Source of the DNA: Thermomucor indicae-seudaticae
Lineage: Eukaryota; Mucoromycota; Mucoromycetes; Mucorales; Lichtheimiaceae
Length of the DNA: 22,502 nt
Direction: 5' to 3'
Assembly: GCA_000787465.1 (NCBI GenBank)
Contig: JSYX01000581.1
Coordinates: forward strand, 1 to 22,502
Shown: piece by piece, positions 19,369 through 22,502 of the stretch
Layout: the number at the start of each line of letters is the position of its first letter
How positions within the stretch are numbered: the first letter of the stretch is position 1
Translations under genes and position numbers: made by a program
The notes under the pieces: model-generated
Databases searched by the model: none
What the model was told of the DNA's origin: nothing
What the model saw: the letters and a program-made list of their open reading frames with translations, nothing else

Positions 19369-20548
19369 GTGAAAAATTCCACTGTCGCATGTACGAAAAT
19401 GAGCTTCCCAAGGTGGACGATGTTGTCATGGTCAATGTTCGACAGATTGCCGACATGGGTGCCTACGTTAAACTGGTGCGTTCGAACGACAAATGCGAGA
19501 GAACGGGAACTGATGATCTCGTGTAGCTTGAATATGGCGACAGAGAGGGTATGATTCTGTTATCGGAATTGTCTCGACGACGTATTCGCTCGGTGCAAAA
19601 GTTGATCCGAGTCGGCAGAAACGAGGTCGTAGTGGTTCTAAGAGTAGACGAGGAAAAGGGTAGGTGGTCTTTCTGATTTACGAATCGCGAACGTCACTCT
19701 CTAATCTTGCCGAATATTAAAAAAAGGCTACATTGACCTGTCGAAACGCCGCGTGACACCAGAAGATATTGCAAAGTGCGAAGAACGGTTCAACAAATCA
19801 AAAGCTGTGCACTCGATTCTGCGTCATGTAGCCGAGAAACACGACATCGCATTGAAAGAGCTGTACGAAACAATAGGCTGGCCGTTGTACCGAAAATTTG
19901 GACATGCATATGACGCATTTAAGCTTGCCATCACGTGAGTATTGGAGAACTGTGCTAGTAACATGCTGTAAAAACAAGCTAAACGGTCATCTTTAGTGAT
20001 GCTAACGCCGTCTTTGGGGATATGGAAATCAAGAAAGAAGTTTTCGATGACTTGTTAACCAACATCCGACGTCGCATGACTCCACAACCCGTAAAGATTC
20101 GTGCTCGTAAGTTTGTTTGCCTGCTTGCTTCAATGTTTGGCCTGTATTTTAACGCTGATTTGCCCCGGCAGAACTTGATTTGCGATGCACTGGTATTGAC
20201 GGCGTAAACGCAATCAAGGCTGCATTGGCCGCGGGTGAAGCACAATCGACGGAACAAGTGCCGATCAAGGTGACATATCTGGCAGCACCATTTTATGTTG
20301 TTACTGCGGATGCACTCGATAAGACCCTCGGATTCCAGGTCATGGATAAAGCCATTGCAGCTATCAAAGAAACGCTCGAATCGCACAAGTGGTCGCGGTT
20401 TAAGATTGAAAAGGAAGCCAAGCTCGTTTCGGAAACTGATGATCGCGACTTTGCAGCCTTGATGGCTCAGGCCGAGAAGGAGAATGAACTTGTAAGCGGT
20501 GATGAAGACGAAGGAGATGGCGTCGCAGCCAGCGATGATGACATGTAA
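19365..20548 (+). CDS. Translation initiation factor eIF2 subunit alpha
   Basis: Regulatory subunit of the eIF2 heterotrimer, which brings initiator Met-tRNA to the 40S ribosome. Exons: 19365-19475, 19527-19659, 19727-19934, 19997-20106, 20172-20548; phase is consistent, giving 312 aa (human 315). The N-terminal S1/OB domain (about 15-88) holds [19 protein letters not shown] and [13 protein letters not shown]53 in ELSRRR equals the classic Ser51 phosphorylated by GCN2-type kinases, so stress control of translation should operate. The helical domain ([15 protein letters not shown]) and the C-terminal alpha-beta domain ([21 protein letters not shown]) follow. The protein ends in an acidic tail (SGDEDEGDG to DDDM), as in other eukaryotes. 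All four introns are GT-AG and short. Confidence 0.96.
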
Positions 20549-20843
20549 AAAAAAAGTATAATGCCCAAAAAAGCCTTTCTACAAGCGCACCAATTTTTTC
20601 CTTCTTCGTTCCTGTTCTCTAACAAGACTTAATGCTCTGTAAAGTCCGGCTTGTTATCATATAGCTACTGTATTATTTACTGAGGAACGTGTTTTGCACC
20701 CATGGAAAAAGAAAGAACCATCTTGCTGGCTAAACTACGGTATTGGGCTACGCGTATGACAGAATACAAGGTTTAGAATTACACGTTTAGAAAGTTACTG
20801 TTGTGGCGTGTAGTATTATAAAAGGAAATTACAAGTAGATCTG
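20549..20843. other. 3' flank of eIF2 alpha, no gene
   Basis: An A-rich run follows the stop codon and AT-rich sequence continues. No open frame, tRNA or repeat is supported. Confidence 0.5.
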
Positions 20844-20858
20844 GGTCTCCCATCCAAG
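20844..20858 (-). pseudogene. 5S rRNA-like box C fragment
   Basis: On the minus strand, CTTGGATGGGAGACC is a 15-nt exact match to the box C (internal promoter) region of eukaryotic 5S rRNA. Just upstream in that orientation, GAGCGAAGC weakly recalls the box A area, but spacing is about six bases short and the downstream GCCTGGGAATACC is absent. If real, this is a decayed 5S copy or a 5S-derived SINE fragment, not a working gene. Confidence 0.35.
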
Positions 20859-21002
20859 ATACGTTGATTACTGGGCATGCTTCGCTCTACCATCTCCGAT
20901 AGAGTCGTATAGATGATGCTCAGTAGCGTATTTTCTTTGTCAGGGAGACGTAACTCCGATTTTTATTTGAACGCACGTCCTACGGAGTGGTGCGAGCGAG
21001 TA

Positions 21003-22170
21003 CTAGCGGGACAGCGGGACAAAAGGGAGATGAATATCTATAAAGTTATGGTCAAAGGTGGATGTGTGGGAGGTGATGGCTATCAACAAAACGGTGGACA
21101 TCTTTGTGGATAGCGAAACAAATAGCAGGAAGCTGAACGGTGATTGATCAAAAACGAGACGCCAATGTGCCAGCCACAGTCCTCGGAGAAGACAGCCTAC
21201 AACTTGGGTACTCAACACGTTGCGGGGACGCGTGGGGAAAACGAAGGCAAAGATGGCTTAGTGAACTGTACGAGCAGAAAGTGGGTCAGGAAGCAGGTCA
21301 GTCCAGATCGAGCACCCGATTGGCCACTTGCGAGGGCAGGCGTACAAGAAATGTTCAAATGTATCAGGATGCTCCTGACAAACGGGACAGAGAGAAGACG
21401 GGAACAGGTTAGGAGCGATGCGATGTAAAGTTTCGCGACAAGACAGTTTCCGGTATAAGGTTTTATACCAAACGTTGCAGGCGACGAAGTCTATATCCAG
21501 TGACCAGAACAACTTCCACTGAGCGGATGACAGCGGTTCCACGAAACAAGGCGCATAATCGTTGAGTTGAAGCGGTGGTGGTTTTTGACCAGTTGACTTT
21601 TGCCTTGGGAGCAGCAGCACAAATCGTTAGATAAGACATGACCTTCAGCAGAACAGACTCTGAACGCAGAAAAACAAGTGCGTCATCAGCATAAGCAAGT
21701 ATTTTGGCGGGAGGTGGTGCCACAAGACCAGGATACGGGCTCTCAATCTGATATCCCTGGATGTGGGAGTCATACAGGATATGTTGGACGGGAGGCTCGA
21801 AGACAAGATTGAAGAGTAGTGGGGACAAGGGGTCGCCTTGACGGACACCGCGAAGTTGGCTAACAGGAGGGGATAGGTGGCCATAGATGTTTATCTGAAT
21901 GGTTGAGTAGAAGAACAACCGGATGATGCAATTGACAATAGTAGGCGGGAAACCCAGTGTAACAGTGTGCGTTCCAGTTAATGAGAGTATGCCCTGTCGT
22001 ATGCCTTTTCCTGGTCCAAAAGTAAGCCAATACTAGGATTATGAGTACGTTGGGCCATTATCAGCTATATAACGACCGTGAATGAAACCAGTTTGGTATG
22101 GGTTGATGAGAGACTCTCAGGCGGAGATTAGTCGGGCGTTCAGGAGACGAGCGAAGATCTTGAAGATTCC
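21003..22170 (-). pseudogene. Decayed LINE (non-LTR retrotransposon) reverse transcriptase
   Basis: Read on the minus strand, the segment holds reverse-transcriptase motifs in order: FKIFARLLN (near 22160), QTGFIHGR (near 22085-22110), DQEKAYDR with the first catalytic Asp (21993-22016), GVRQGDPLSPLL (about 21813-21845) and AYADDALVFL with the YADD site at 21682-21693. A C-terminal zinc motif CPVC-x7-H-x4-C-type follows (21300-21350) and then LWLAHWRLVFDQSPF (near 21170). Between the polymerase core and the zinc region a few hundred residues are missing and the frame changes near 21545-21600, which indicates an internal deletion. There are further frameshifts near 21950 and 22040 and in-frame stops near 21970, 22115 and 21250. 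The element lacks its 5' portion (endonuclease), as expected for incomplete reverse transcription. The clade cannot be assigned from this. Confidence 0.85.
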
Positions 22171-22502
22171 TGGATTGCGTAACGCCCGAATCTGTAACAA
22201 ATGCAAAAGAACACTATGAGGAAATGGAACAACATTTCGATGCCTGAAATGTCTGCCAATGTTGTGCCGTTTGGAACGACATTTGGCGACGATGGGCAGC
22301 GAACCCGGGCAATTTTCACCGAGGGAACCCGGATAAACATTTTAAACTCTTCCCTTTGCGGCGTGAATGGGACTCTGATGCAGAGAGCGGACCTTAAAAT
22401 ACACCCACGCACATCACTGTGACTTCCCTCTTTGACCAATCAAGGGGACCTACGTCATTTGCAATCAGCGAGGTCAAACAAAAAATACTGGTTTTTGAAT
22501 AA
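22171..22502. other. Unassigned sequence beyond the LINE
   Basis: Open frames exist on both strands (22140-22439 minus, 22201-22422 plus), each under 100 codons and without recognised motifs. The minus frame would be upstream of the LINE polymerase but does not resemble the residues expected there. It could be older LINE sequence, another repeat or unique DNA. Confidence 0.4.

Noticed and set aside
18944..19456. 170-codon minus-strand frame
   Set aside because: It spans the MDP-1 end, the gap and the first eIF2 alpha exon in antisense; no motif and no splice signals support it.
1..22502. CRISPR arrays, prokaryotic operons or integrons
   Set aside because: No regular spaced repeats were seen, and spliceosomal introns in every gene show the DNA is eukaryotic.
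1..22502. tRNA genes
   Set aside because: I looked for the conserved T-loop string (GGTTCGAxTCC) on both strands and found no case with matching arms.

Overview
The window is nuclear DNA of a filamentous fungus, most likely an early-diverging one (Mucoromycota, probably Mucorales). The reasons are short spliceosomal introns (mostly 50-70 nt, about 55 in six genes), fungal-type proteins (a cell-wall-integrity-like MAPKK, a Gbp2/Hrb1-like RNA-binding protein), a FANCI gene, which the model yeasts lack, and decayed LINE and TnpB/Fanzor-like sequence at the flanks. The clade is inferred from protein resemblance; no marker proves it.

Layout. 1-2535: repeat-rich flank with an imperfect minisatellite, a decayed zinc-ribbon/RuvC-like nuclease remnant (1454-1867) and a 68-bp tandem duplication (2161-2302) just upstream of the first gene. 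2536-4247 (+): MAP kinase kinase, 6 exons. 4248-6256: about 2 kb with no gene I can support. 6257-11357 (-): FANCI, 22 exons. 11358-11471: 114-bp bidirectional promoter with an E2F-like motif. 11472-16204 (+): cohesin SMC1, 18 exons. 16497-17875 (+): two-RRM protein. 18215-19055 (+): magnesium-dependent phosphatase 1 (HAD family). 19365-20548 (+): eIF2 alpha. 20549-22502: a short 5S rRNA-like match and a broken LINE reverse transcriptase on the minus strand.

The exon models were built by hand. I joined GT-AG or GC-AG boundaries so that reading phase is kept throughout and the product matches the family. The inferred lengths fit: MAPKK 464 aa, FANCI 1283, SMC1 1239, RRM protein 342 or 349, MDP-1 194, eIF2 alpha 312.

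The most striking content is the head-to-head FANCI-SMC1 pair. FANCI is half of the ID2 clamp for interstrand-crosslink repair, and its monoubiquitination lysine is conserved here (K507). SMC1 is a core cohesin subunit. Sharing a 114-bp GC-rich promoter suggests S-phase co-expression. A second theme is splicing: three well-supported GC-AG introns with GCAAGT donors plus a fourth probable one, a 17-nt microexon and a 7-codon terminal exon. I found no wholly unknown gene system; the novelty is in gene content, arrangement and splicing.
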